Positions 27,339 to 35,491 of a stretch of 64,000 bases of DNA are shown one piece after another. The notes under the pieces are model-generated. The model made no database searches and was not told where the DNA came from. It saw only the letters and a list, made by a program, of their open reading frames with translations. The translations under genes were made by a program, and so were the position numbers. This DNA comes from Streptomyces griseomycini. GTDB taxonomy: Bacteria > Actinomycetota > Actinomycetes > Streptomycetales > Streptomycetaceae. The DNA is taken from positions 310,001 through 374,000 of the forward strand of contig NZ_JACHJI010000004.1 of the NCBI RefSeq assembly GCF_014203535.1, written 5' to 3'. The first letter of the stretch is position 1, and every line of letters starts with the position of its first letter.

Positions 27339-28274
27339 ATGAGCGCACCCCTCAAGGAAACCGCCCCCACCGGGGGCCCCACCCCGCCCCCGCCGCCGGT
27401 GAGCAAGGCGTCCGCGCGCCCCGGTGACCGGCGCGGCGAAGGCGTCGTGCTGAACGTCTTCTCGCACGGCTTCCTCGCCCTGTGGGCGGTGCTGATCGTG
27501 CTGCCGCTGGTGTGGCTGGTGCTCAGCTCCTTCAAGACCGACGCCCAGATCGGCGGCTCGGCCTTCGGCTGGCCGCAGAACTGGGACATGGGCGTCTTCT
27601 CCCGCGCCTGGGAGAAGGGCATCGGCGACTACTTCCTCAACACGGTCGTCGTACTGGTCTTCTCCGTGCCGCTGACCATGCTGTTCGGGTCGATGGCGGC
27701 CTACGTGCTGGCCCGGTACGAGTTCTGGGGCAACCGGTTCCTGTACTACTTCTTCGTCGCCGGTGCGATGTTCCCCGTGTTCCTCGCCCTGGTGCCGCTG
27801 TTCTTCATGGTCAAACGGCTGGACATGCTGAACACCTACCAGGGCCTGGTCCTGGTGTACGTCGCCTACTCGATGCCGTTCACGGTGTTCTTCATGCACG
27901 CCTTCTTCCGGACGCTGCCCACGGCGGTCTTCGAGGCGGCGGTCCTCGACGGGGCCTCGCACACCCGGACGTTCTTCCAGGTGATGTTGCCGATGGCGAA
28001 GCCCGGCCTGCTCAGCGTCGGCATCTTCAACACGCTGGGCCAGTGGAACCAGTACATCCTGCCGACCGTGCTGATGCAGCCGCAGAGCGGTGACGACCCC
28101 GAACGCTACGTGTTGACCCAGGGGCTCATCCAGCTCCAGCAGCAACAGGGGTACGCCTCCGACCTGCCGGTGCTCTTCGCGGGTGTGACGATCGCCATGG
28201 TGCCCATGTTGGTCGTGTACCTGTCCTTCCAGCGCCAGGTCCAGGCCGGCCTCACCTCGGCCACCCTGAAATAA
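27339..28274 (+). CDS. ngcG: N-acetylglucosamine/chitobiose ABC importer permease 2
   Basis: 311 residues from the ATG at 27339, 15 bases after ngcF. A Pro-rich cytoplasmic head (residues 1-35) precedes six membrane segments (first at about 40-65). The EAA loop reads FEAAVLDGASHTRTFFQVML. It is the MalG-class partner of NgcF. A hairpin terminator 24 bases after the stop closes the ngcEFG unit. Confidence 0.88.
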   Translation: MSAPLKETAPTGGPTPPPPPVSKASARPGDRRGEGVVLNVFSHGFLALWAVLIVLPLVWLVLSSFKTDAQIGGSAFGWPQNWDMGVFSRAWEKGIGDYFLNTVVVLVFSVPLTMLFGSMAAYVLARYEFWGNRFLYYFFVAGAMFPVFLALVPLFFMVKRLDMLNTYQGLVLVYVAYSMPFTVFFMHAFFRTLPTAVFEAAVLDGASHTRTFFQVMLPMAKPGLLSVGIFNTLGQWNQYILPTVLMQPQSGDDPERYVLTQGLIQLQQQQGYASDLPVLFAGVTIAMVPMLVVYLSFQRQVQAGLTSATLK

Positions 28275-28297
28275 CCCTGCGGAACCGCTCCCACACG

Positions 28298-28323
28298 CGC
28301 CGCTCCCGTTCCCGGGGGCGGCG
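28298..28323 (+). terminator. ngcEFG terminator
   Basis: An eleven-base stem with one mismatch (28298-28308 with 28313-28323) and a four-base loop. Confidence 0.65.
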
Positions 28324-28408
28324 TCCGCGTATGTGTCCGTGCACCCGGATGTACCCGGAAACGGTTCAACCTCTTGACGGGAGGCAACCCGAACAGCTCA
28401 GCTTAGAG

Positions 28409-28421
28409 TTCACTAGTTGGA
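28409..28421 (+). promoter_or_regulatory. Rok7B7-type site upstream of its own gene
   Basis: TTCACTAGTTGGA fits 11 of 13 positions of the Rok7B7 consensus as I recall it (TTKAMKHSTTSAV). It lies 46 bases before the chosen start, which would allow autoregulation. Confidence 0.4.
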
Positions 28422-28467
28422 CATGAGCGGGGTCTCGCCGAAGCGGCCCCGCGCGCAGGAGGTCGTC

Positions 28468-29679
28468 GTGGAGACTCCGGGGTCGCAGTCGTCGCTGCAT
28501 CGAGCCAACCTGGAGCGGGTCGTCCGAGCAGTACGCCTTGCGGGTTCCCTCACCCAGGCCGAGATCGCGAGGACGACGGGCCTGTCCGCGGCGACGGTCT
28601 CCAACATCGTCCGGGAACTGAAGGACGGCGGAACGGTCGAGGTCACGCCCACGTCGGCGGGCGGACGCCGGGCCCGCAGCGTCTCGCTGAGCGGGGACGC
28701 CGGCATCGTCATCGGCGTCGACTTCGGTCACACGCATTTGCGGGTCGCGGTCGGGAACCTCGCCCACCAGGTGCTGGCCGAGGAGTCCGAGCCACTGGAT
28801 GTGGACGCCTCCTCGACCCAGGGCTTCGACCGGGCGGAGCAGCTGGTCAACCGGCTGATCGAGGCCACGGGGGTGGACCGCGCCAAGGTCGCCGGGATCG
28901 GTCTCGGCGTGCCCGGACCGATCGACGTGGAGTCCGGGAGCCTCGGCTCGACCGCGATCCTGCCGGGCTGGACCGGCACCAAGCCCGCCGAGGAGCTGCG
29001 GGGGCGGCTCGGCGTGCCGGTGCACGTGGACAACGACGCCAACCTCGGCGCGCTCGGCGAGATGGTCTGGGGCAGCGGCCGGGGCGTGCGCGACCTGGCG
29101 TACATCAAGGTCGCCAGCGGTGTCGGCGCGGGCCTGGTGATCAGCGGGAAGATCTATCGGGGTCCCGGCGGCACCGCAGGAGAAATCGGGCATATTACAC
29201 TCGATGAATCCGGCCCGGTCTGTCGCTGCGGCAACCGCGGCTGCCTGGAGACCTTCGCGTCCGCGCGCTACGTGCTGCCGCTGCTCCAGCCCGGTCACGG
29301 CACCGACTTGACGATGGAGGGCGTCGTGCGGCTGGCGCGGGACGGTGATCCGGGCTGCCGTCGGGTGATCGCCGACGTCGGCCGCCACATCGGCATGGGA
29401 GTCGCCAACCTGTGCAACCTGCTGAACCCGAGCCGCGTGGTCCTGGGCGGTGATCTCGCCGAGGCCGGCGAGCTGGTGCTCGGGCCGATCAGGGAGTCCG
29501 TCGGCCGCTACGCGATCCCCAGTGCGGCGCGCCAACTGTCCGTTCTCCCCGGGGCGCTCGGGGGCCGTGCGGAGGTGCTCGGAGCGCTCGCCCTCGCCCT
29601 CAGCGAGATGGGCGATTCGACCCTTTTGGACGGCACCGCGACCGGCTCGCTCGCGACGGCGACCCCTGCCTTCACTTAG
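28468..29679 (+). CDS. rok7B7: ROK-family transcriptional regulator Rok7B7
   Basis: 403 residues from the GTG at 28468, chosen because AGGAGG ends five bases ahead. An ATG at 28423 would add 15 residues but has no ribosome site. Residues 10-62 form a winged HTH (LTQAEIARTTGLSAATVSNI) and the rest is a ROK sugar-kinase-like domain with GVPGPID, the EIGHI histidine and the zinc signature CRCGNRGCLE. In S. coelicolor the orthologue between ngcEFG and xylFGH controls the xylose importer, carbon catabolite repression and antibiotic production. The gene order here is the same. Sites fitting its consensus lie before this gene and before xylF. Confidence 0.9.
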   Translation: METPGSQSSLHRANLERVVRAVRLAGSLTQAEIARTTGLSAATVSNIVRELKDGGTVEVTPTSAGGRRARSVSLSGDAGIVIGVDFGHTHLRVAVGNLAHQVLAEESEPLDVDASSTQGFDRAEQLVNRLIEATGVDRAKVAGIGLGVPGPIDVESGSLGSTAILPGWTGTKPAEELRGRLGVPVHVDNDANLGALGEMVWGSGRGVRDLAYIKVASGVGAGLVISGKIYRGPGGTAGEIGHITLDESGPVCRCGNRGCLETFASARYVLPLLQPGHGTDLTMEGVVRLARDGDPGCRRVIADVGRHIGMGVANLCNLLNPSRVVLGGDLAEAGELVLGPIRESVGRYAIPSAARQLSVLPGALGGRAEVLGALALALSEMGDSTLLDGTATGSLATATPAFT

Positions 29680-29713
29680 AGAACGGATGGCACCGTTGCC
29701 ATCTCGTTAAGGA

Positions 29714-29726
29714 TTTACTTCTTGAC
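29714..29726 (+). promoter_or_regulatory. Rok7B7-type site upstream of xylF
   Basis: TTTACTTCTTGAC fits all 13 positions of TTKAMKHSTTSAV, the consensus I recall for Rok7B7. It lies 77 bases before the xylF start and overlaps a TTGACG that could be the -35 element, which fits repression. Confidence 0.6.
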
Positions 29727-29802
29727 GTCGCACGTGTGGCCGAGTTGACTTCCAGCCACCTCGGCCGCAACGACGCGGCCTCGTCAGGGAGGTTCAGTAG
29801 AA

Positions 29803-30915
29803 GTGAACATGCGTATGCGTCGTGCCGCCGTCGCCGTCGCCGCGGGTGCGATGGCCGTCTCGCTCGCCGCCTGTGGCAGCGCCAAGGAGTCGGGCGACAA
29901 GAAGGACTCCGGCGACTCCGCCGCCAAGGGCGACAACATCAAGGTCGGTCTGCTCCTGCCGGAGAACCAGACCGCGCGGTACGAGAAGTTCGACAAGCCC
30001 TTGATCGAGAAGAAGGTCAAGGAGCTCACGAACAACAAGGGCGAGGTCGTCTACGCCAACGCCAAGCAGGACGCCAGCCTGCAGAACCAGCAGGTCGACA
30101 CGATGGTGACCAACAAGGTCGACGTGCTCATCGTGGACGCGGTGGACTCCAAGGCCATCGCCGGCTCGGTCAAGAAGGCCAAGGACGCCGGCATCCCGGT
30201 CGTCGCCTACGACCGCCTGGCCGAGGGCCCGATCGACGCCTACACCTCGTTCGACAACGTGACCGTCGGCAAGACCCAGGGCGAGGCCCTGCTGGAGGCG
30301 CTGGGCGACAAGGCCAAGGACGGCCAGATCGTCATGATGAACGGGTCCGCCACCGACCCGAACGCCGCCCAGTTCAAGGAGGGCGCGCACTCCGTCCTCG
30401 ACGGCAAGGTGAAGGTCGGCCGCGAGTACGACACCAAGGAGTGGAAGCCGGAGAACGCCAACGCCAACATGGAGGGCGCCATCTCCGCCCTCGGCAAGGA
30501 CAAGATCGTCGGCGTCTACTCCGCCAACGACGGCATGGCGGGCGGCATCATCACCGCCCTGAAGGCCGCCGGCATCGACGACATCCCGGTCACCGGCCAG
30601 GACGCCGAACTCGCGGGTGTGCAGCGCATCGTCACCGGTGAGCAGTACATGAGCGTCTACAAGCCGTACCCGCAGGAGGCCGACGTCGCCGCGGAGATGG
30701 CCGTCGCGCTCGCCCAGGGCAAGTCGCTGGACTCCATCGCCAAGGACAAGGTCGACAGCCCCACCGACAAGGGCATCCCCTCGGTCCTGGTCCCGGTCGT
30801 GTCGCTGACCAAGGACAACATCAAGGACACCGTGATCAAGGACGGCATCTACACCGTCCAGGAGATCTGCACGGACAAGTACAAGGCCGCCTGCGACAAG
30901 ATCGGCCTCAAGTAA
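29803..30915 (+). CDS. xylF: D-xylose ABC importer binding lipoprotein
   Basis: 370 residues from the GTG at 29803 (GGGAGG ten bases ahead; the Met two codons later is also possible). The signal peptide ends in the lipobox LAAC (Cys at about 24), followed by a Lys/Asp/Ser linker. The mature protein is a periplasmic-binding-protein-like (class B) sugar receptor of the XylF/RbsB type, with typical segments such as GLLLPENQTARYEKFD and VSANDGMAGGIITAL-like lobes. It is the first gene of xylFGH, and a 12-bp stem-loop separates it from xylG. Control by Rok7B7 is likely. Confidence 0.93.
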   Translation: MNMRMRRAAVAVAAGAMAVSLAACGSAKESGDKKDSGDSAAKGDNIKVGLLLPENQTARYEKFDKPLIEKKVKELTNNKGEVVYANAKQDASLQNQQVDTMVTNKVDVLIVDAVDSKAIAGSVKKAKDAGIPVVAYDRLAEGPIDAYTSFDNVTVGKTQGEALLEALGDKAKDGQIVMMNGSATDPNAAQFKEGAHSVLDGKVKVGREYDTKEWKPENANANMEGAISALGKDKIVGVYSANDGMAGGIITALKAAGIDDIPVTGQDAELAGVQRIVTGEQYMSVYKPYPQEADVAAEMAVALAQGKSLDSIAKDKVDSPTDKGIPSVLVPVVSLTKDNIKDTVIKDGIYTVQEICTDKYKAACDKIGLK

Positions 30916-30992
30916 GCAGTCCCCGAGTCCCGTGACACGTACGGGAGTCCGTGACCTGGGCTCCCCCACGGGACCGACTGCCACGCGCTCCG

Positions 30993-31038
30993 CCGGCGCC
31001 CCGCACACACCAGCCCCGCAAGCTACGCGGGGCGCCGG
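30993..31038 (+). terminator. Stem-loop between xylF and xylG (attenuator or mRNA stabiliser)
   Basis: A perfect 12-base stem (30993-31004 with 31027-31038) and a 22-base loop that can itself pair (GCCCCGC with GCGGGGC). It sits in the 189-base gap after xylF and ends 67 bases before xylG, the classic place for a hairpin that lets the binding protein be made in excess of the membrane parts. Confidence 0.7.
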
Positions 31039-31104
31039 ACGGAACACCCCCCCAATTCTCTGCACTACCTTCCGCCGGGTCAGGCGGCGAAGGAGATGGT
31101 TCAC

Positions 31105-31887
31105 GTGTCCGCTACGCCCGTGCTGGCGTTGCGCGGGGTCTCCAAGCGGTTCGGTGCCGTCCAGGCGCTCACCGACGTTGAGCTTGAGGTCCACGCCGGT
31201 GAAGTGGTCGCCCTGGTGGGCGACAACGGCGCCGGAAAGTCCACGCTGGTCAAGACGATCGCCGGCGTGCATCCCATCGATGAGGGCGTCATCGAGTGGG
31301 AGGGCAAGGCCGTCCAGATCGGCAAGCCGCACGACGCCCAGAACCTGGGCATCGCGACGGTCTACCAGGACCTCGCGCTGTGCGACAACATCGACGTCGT
31401 CGGCAACCTCTACCTGGGCCGGGAGCTGCGCAAGCGCGGTGTCCTGGACGAGGTGGAGATGGAGCGCCGCTCCCGCGAGCTCCTCGACACCCTGTCGATC
31501 CGCATCCCCAGCGTCCGGATCCCGATCGCCTCGCTCTCCGGCGGCCAGCGCCAGGTCGTGGCCATCGCCCGGTCCATGCTCGGCGAGCCCAAGCTGGTGA
31601 TCCTCGACGAGCCCACCGCCGCCCTCGGCGTCGAGCAGACCGCGCAGGTCCTCGACCTGGTCGAGCGGCTGCGCGAGCGCGGCCACGCGGTCATCCTCAT
31701 CAGCCACAACATGGCCGACGTGAAGGCCGTGGCGGACAAGGTCGCCGTACTGCGCCTCGGGCGCAACAACGGCGTGTTCGAGGTCAAGTCGACCTCGCAG
31801 GAAGAGATCATCTCCGCCATCACGGGCGCCACGGACAACGCCGTGACCCGTCGTGCGGCGCGCACCAATGGGGAGATCAAGAAGTGA
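31105..31887 (+). CDS. xylG: D-xylose ABC importer ATPase
   Basis: 260 residues from the GTG at 31105 (AAGGAG nine bases ahead; the ATG at 31096 touches the ribosome site and is less likely). It has a single ABC domain with Walker A GDNGAGKST, signature LSGGQRQ, Walker B VILDEPT and switch His in LISHN. E. coli XylG has two such domains. The half-size form is normal for this actinobacterial group and presumably works as a homodimer. It overlaps the xylH start by four bases. Confidence 0.92.
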   Translation: MSATPVLALRGVSKRFGAVQALTDVELEVHAGEVVALVGDNGAGKSTLVKTIAGVHPIDEGVIEWEGKAVQIGKPHDAQNLGIATVYQDLALCDNIDVVGNLYLGRELRKRGVLDEVEMERRSRELLDTLSIRIPSVRIPIASLSGGQRQVVAIARSMLGEPKLVILDEPTAALGVEQTAQVLDLVERLRERGHAVILISHNMADVKAVADKVAVLRLGRNNGVFEVKSTSQEEIISAITGATDNAVTRRAARTNGEIKK

Positions 31888-33176
31888 GCACCGAGAAGAC
31901 CACGACGCCCGCCGAGGAGCACGTCGTGGAGAACCCCGAGGCGGCCGCCGCAGCGGTCCCGGTCGTCGACCCCCGGCTGCTGGTGCGCGAGCAGGGATTC
32001 GCGGGCTACCTCAACGAGTTCAAGCGGAAGCTGAAGTCCGGCGACCTCGGGTCCATCCCCGTCGTCATCGGCCTGCTGGTCATCTGGGCCATCTTCACCG
32101 GCCTGAACTCCAACTTCCTCACCGCCGGCAACTTCTCCGACATGTCCGTCGCCATGGTCGGCACGGGCATGATCGCCGTCGGCATCGTCTTCGTCCTGCT
32201 GCTCGGCGAGATCGACCTGTCGGTCGGCTCGGTCAGCGGTGTCGCGGGCGCCACCTTCGCGGTGCTGAGCGTCACCAACGGCATGAACGAGTGGCTCGCC
32301 TTCGTGCTGGCCATCCTCACCGGCACGGTGGCCGGCGCGATCCACGGCTTCTTCTTCGCCAAGGTCGGCGTCCCGGCGTTCGCCGTCACCCTGGCCGGCC
32401 TGCTGTTCTGGAACGGCTTCATGCTCCAGATCCTGGGCGACAACGGCACCATCAACCTCGACTCCGAGGGCGTGGTCGCCAAGCTGACCAGCTACTACTT
32501 CTCCGACGTGGCCGCCGCCTACGGCCTGGCGATCGTCGTGACGGCGGCGTACTTCCTCACCGCCTTCTTCGACAACCGCCGCCGCGAGGCCGCCGGTGTG
32601 CCGTCCCGGCCGCTGAACGAGATCATCGTGCGGACCGTGCTGCTCGCCGTCCTCGCGTTCGTCGTCGCGTTCGTCTTCAACCAGTACAAGGGCCTGCCGC
32701 TGGCCGTGGTGATCTTCCTCGCGGTCCTGCTGGTCACGGACTTCGTGCTGCGCCGCACCGCCTACGGCCGCAAGGTCTTCGCCCTGGGCGGCAGCGTCGA
32801 GGCGTCCCGCCGTGCCGGTATCAACGTGGCCATGGTCCGGGTCTCGGTCTTCGCGATCGCCGGTACCTTCGCCGCGCTGGGCGGTCTGTTCATCGCCTCG
32901 AAGATCGCCTCCGCCAACCAGGGCGCCGGCGGCGGCGACCTGCTGATGAACGCCATCGCCGCCGCGGTGATCGGCGGCACGTCCCTCTTCGGCGGCCGCG
33001 GCCGCACGTGGAACGCGCTGCTCGGTGTGATGGTGATCGTCTCGATCCAGTACGGCCTCGCCCTGGAGGGCATCGCCTCCCCGGTGCAGTACATGATCAC
33101 CGGTGGCGTGCTGCTGGCGACGGTCGTCATCGACGCGGTCACCCGCAAGACGCAGAAGACGGCCGGCCGCGCCTAG
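31884..33176 (+). CDS. xylH: D-xylose ABC importer permease
   Basis: 430 residues from the GTG at 31884, which overlaps the xylG stop (GTGA). It has a cytoplasmic head of about 55 residues, then about ten membrane segments of the BPD_transp_2 (RbsC/XylH) family, including the conserved GEIDLSVGSV and NAIAAAVIGGTSLFGGRGR motifs. It is the last gene of xylFGH and is followed by a 15-bp hairpin terminator. Confidence 0.93.
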   Translation: MSTEKTTTPAEEHVVENPEAAAAAVPVVDPRLLVREQGFAGYLNEFKRKLKSGDLGSIPVVIGLLVIWAIFTGLNSNFLTAGNFSDMSVAMVGTGMIAVGIVFVLLLGEIDLSVGSVSGVAGATFAVLSVTNGMNEWLAFVLAILTGTVAGAIHGFFFAKVGVPAFAVTLAGLLFWNGFMLQILGDNGTINLDSEGVVAKLTSYYFSDVAAAYGLAIVVTAAYFLTAFFDNRRREAAGVPSRPLNEIIVRTVLLAVLAFVVAFVFNQYKGLPLAVVIFLAVLLVTDFVLRRTAYGRKVFALGGSVEASRRAGINVAMVRVSVFAIAGTFAALGGLFIASKIASANQGAGGGDLLMNAIAAAVIGGTSLFGGRGRTWNALLGVMVIVSIQYGLALEGIASPVQYMITGGVLLATVVIDAVTRKTQKTAGRA

Positions 33177-33195
33177 CGGCACCGTCCCCCGCGGT

Positions 33196-33231
33196 CCTGT
33201 GCCCGGCGCCCACGGCGGCGCCGGGCACAGG
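33196..33231 (+). terminator. xylFGH terminator
   Basis: A perfect 15-base stem (33196-33210 with 33217-33231) and a six-base loop, 19 bases after the xylH stop. Confidence 0.88.
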
Positions 33232-33372
33232 CGTGTCGTGGAACGGGCCGATGGCGGGTACTGCCGAACGCGTGACGTACGACGCACCGCCCGGGCACCG
33301 CCCGCAGGAGCGGAACATTAGACTCGACGAGCCCGGCAACAGCTCGATCAGCTCTACTGCAAGGAGGCACGG

Positions 33373-35343
33373 GTGCCGCTGCTGACCCGCATCAGGGGAC
33401 CGCGCGATCTGGACCGGCTCACCCTGGAGGAGCTCGACCAGCTGGCCGGGGAGATCCGGACCTTCCTCGTCGACGCGGTCTCCAAGACCGGCGGCCACCT
33501 CGGCCCCAACCTCGGTGTGGTGGAGCTCACCATCGCCCTGCACCGGGTCTTCGAGTCCCCCAAGGACAAGGTCCTGTGGGACACCGGCCACCAGTCCTAC
33601 GTGCACAAGCTGCTGACCGGCCGGCAGGACTTCTCCAAGCTGAAGATGAAGGGCGGCCTGTCCGGCTACCCCTCGCAGGCCGAGTCCGAGCACGACGTCA
33701 TCGAGAACAGCCACGCCTCCACCGTCCTCGGCTGGGCCGACGGCATCGCCAAGGCCAACCAGCTCATGAAGCGGGACGACAGCCACGTCGTCGCGGTCAT
33801 CGGCGACGGCGCGCTCACCGGCGGCATGGCCTGGGAGGCGCTGAACAACATCGCCGACGCCAAGGACCGCCCGCTCGTCATCGTCGTCAACGACAACGAG
33901 CGCTCCTACGCGCCCACCATCGGCGGCCTCGCCAACCACCTGGCGACCCTGCGCACCACCGACGGCTACGAACGCTTCCTGGCCCGCACCAGGGACCTCC
34001 TGGAGCGCACCCCGGTCGTCGGCCGCCCCCTCTACGACACCCTGCACGGCGCCAAGAAGGGCCTGAAGGACTTCATCGCCCCCCAGGGCATGTTCGAGGA
34101 CCTGGGCCTGAAGTACGTCGGCCCCATCGACGGCCACGACATCGAGGCACTGGAGTCCGCCCTGGCCCGCGCCAAGCGCTTCGGCGGCCCGGTGATCGTG
34201 CACTGCCTCACCGAGAAGGGCCGCGGCTACCAGCCGGCCCTCCAGGACGAGGCCGACCGCTTCCACGCCGTCGGCAAGATCCACCCCGACACGGGCCTGC
34301 CGATCGCCACCTCCGGCGCCGACTGGACGAGCGTCTTCGGCGACGAGATGGTCAAGCTCGGCGAGGAGCGCGAGGACATCGTCGCCATCACCGCCGCCAT
34401 GCTGCAGCCGGTCGGCCTCGACAGGTTCGCCAAGCGCTTCCCCGAGCGGGTCTACGACGTCGGCATCGCCGAGCAGCACGGCGCCGTCTCCGCGGCCGGC
34501 CTGGCCCACGCCGGCGTCCACCCCGTCTTCGCGGTGTACGCCACCTTCCTCAACCGCGCCTTCGACCAGGTCCTGATGGACGTGGCCCTGCACAAGTGCG
34601 GCGTGACGTTCGTCCTCGACCGGGCCGGCGTCACCGGCACCGACGGCGCCTCCCACAACGGCATGTGGGACATGTCCATCCTCCAGGTGGTGCCCGGACT
34701 GCGGCTGGCGGCCCCGCGCGACGCCGACCAGGTCCGCGCCCAGCTGCGCGAGGCCGTCGCGGTCGAGGACGCCCCGACCGTGGTGCGCTTCTCCAAGGGC
34801 GCCGTCGGCCCCGCCGTGCCCGCCGTGGGCCGCGTCGGCGGCATGGACGTGCTGCGCGAGCCCGGCACCGACACCCCCGACGTGCTGCTGGTCTCCGTGG
34901 GCGCCCTCGCCCCGATGTGCCTGGAGGTCGCCGCCCTCCTCGACCGGCAGGGCATCTCCACCACCGTCGTCGACCCGCGCTGGGTCAAGCCCGTCGACGA
35001 GGCGATGGCGCCGCTCGCCGCGAAGCACCGCGTCGTCGTCACCGTCGAGGACAACTCCCGCGTCGGCGGGGTCGGCTCCGCGATCGCCCAGGCGCTGCGC
35101 GACGCCGGCGTGGACGTGCCGCTGCGCGACTTCGGCATCCCGCCGCGCTTCCTCGACCACGCCTCCCGTGCCGAGGTCCTGGCCGAGATCGGGCTCACCG
35201 CCCCCGACATCGCCCGCCAGGTCACCGGCCTGGTGGCCAAGCTCGACGGACTCCCCCCCTCCCGGCTCCGCTCGAGCGGGAGGACCCCCACCGAGCGCTC
35301 CGCCGCCGACGCGGTCGACTCGGTGCAGCCGGCCCGCGACTGA
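33373..35343 (+). CDS. dxs: 1-deoxy-D-xylulose-5-phosphate synthase
   Basis: Condenses pyruvate with glyceraldehyde-3-phosphate, the first step of the MEP isoprenoid pathway; it needs thiamine diphosphate and Mg. 656 residues from the GTG at 33373 (AAGGAGG five bases ahead). The cofactor motif [16 protein letters not shown] begins near residue 143, the active-site HQSYVHK segment lies near residue 74, and the transketolase-type pyrimidine and C-terminal domains follow (GIAEQHG near 369). The last 30 residues are a Ser/Arg/Ala tail encoded partly by a Streptomyces palindromic repeat (35259-35282). Streptomycetes usually have two dxs copies; this is the primary-type locus next to xylFGH. Confidence 0.95.
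   Translation: MPLLTRIRGPRDLDRLTLEELDQLAGEIRTFLVDAVSKTGGHLGPNLGVVELTIALHRVFESPKDKVLWDTGHQSYVHKLLTGRQDFSKLKMKGGLSGYPSQAESEHDVIENSHASTVLGWADGIAKANQLMKRDDSHVVAVIGDGALTGGMAWEALNNIADAKDRPLVIVVNDNERSYAPTIGGLANHLATLRTTDGYERFLARTRDLLERTPVVGRPLYDTLHGAKKGLKDFIAPQGMFEDLGLKYVGPIDGHDIEALESALARAKRFGGPVIVHCLTEKGRGYQPALQDEADRFHAVGKIHPDTGLPIATSGADWTSVFGDEMVKLGEEREDIVAITAAMLQPVGLDRFAKRFPERVYDVGIAEQHGAVSAAGLAHAGVHPVFAVYATFLNRAFDQVLMDVALHKCGVTFVLDRAGVTGTDGASHNGMWDMSILQVVPGLRLAAPRDADQVRAQLREAVAVEDAPTVVRFSKGAVGPAVPAVGRVGGMDVLREPGTDTPDVLLVSVGALAPMCLEVAALLDRQGISTTVVDPRWVKPVDEAMAPLAAKHRVVVTVEDNSRVGGVGSAIAQALRDAGVDVPLRDFGIPPRFLDHASRAEVLAEIGLTAPDIARQVTGLVAKLDGLPPSRLRSSGRTPTERSAADAVDSVQPARD
35259..35282. repeat. Streptomyces palindromic repeat inside the dxs 3' end
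   Basis: CTCCCG and CGGGAG arms enclose GCTCCGCTCGAG, with runs of C on both sides. This is the widespread GC-rich hairpin element of Streptomyces intergenic regions (TCCCGGCTNCGCTCGAGCGGGAGG type, recalled). Here it is translated in frame within the last 31 codons of dxs. Confidence 0.65.
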
Positions 35344-35367
35344 TCCGTCACCACGCGTCGCCCGGAT

Positions 35368-35407
35368 GGGCCGCCCGTGCCACTGTGAGGAGTGGCGCGG
35401 GCGGCCC
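35368..35407 (+). terminator. dxs terminator
   Basis: A 17-base stem with one G-U pair (35368-35384 with 35391-35407) and a six-base loop, 25 bases after the dxs stop. Confidence 0.85.
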
Positions 35408-35491
35408 GTCTGCGTGAGGGTGCACGTACCGGGGCATACGCCCTACGCCCCCTCTCGATCATGTCGAGGACGACAAGCGTGGGAGGTACCA

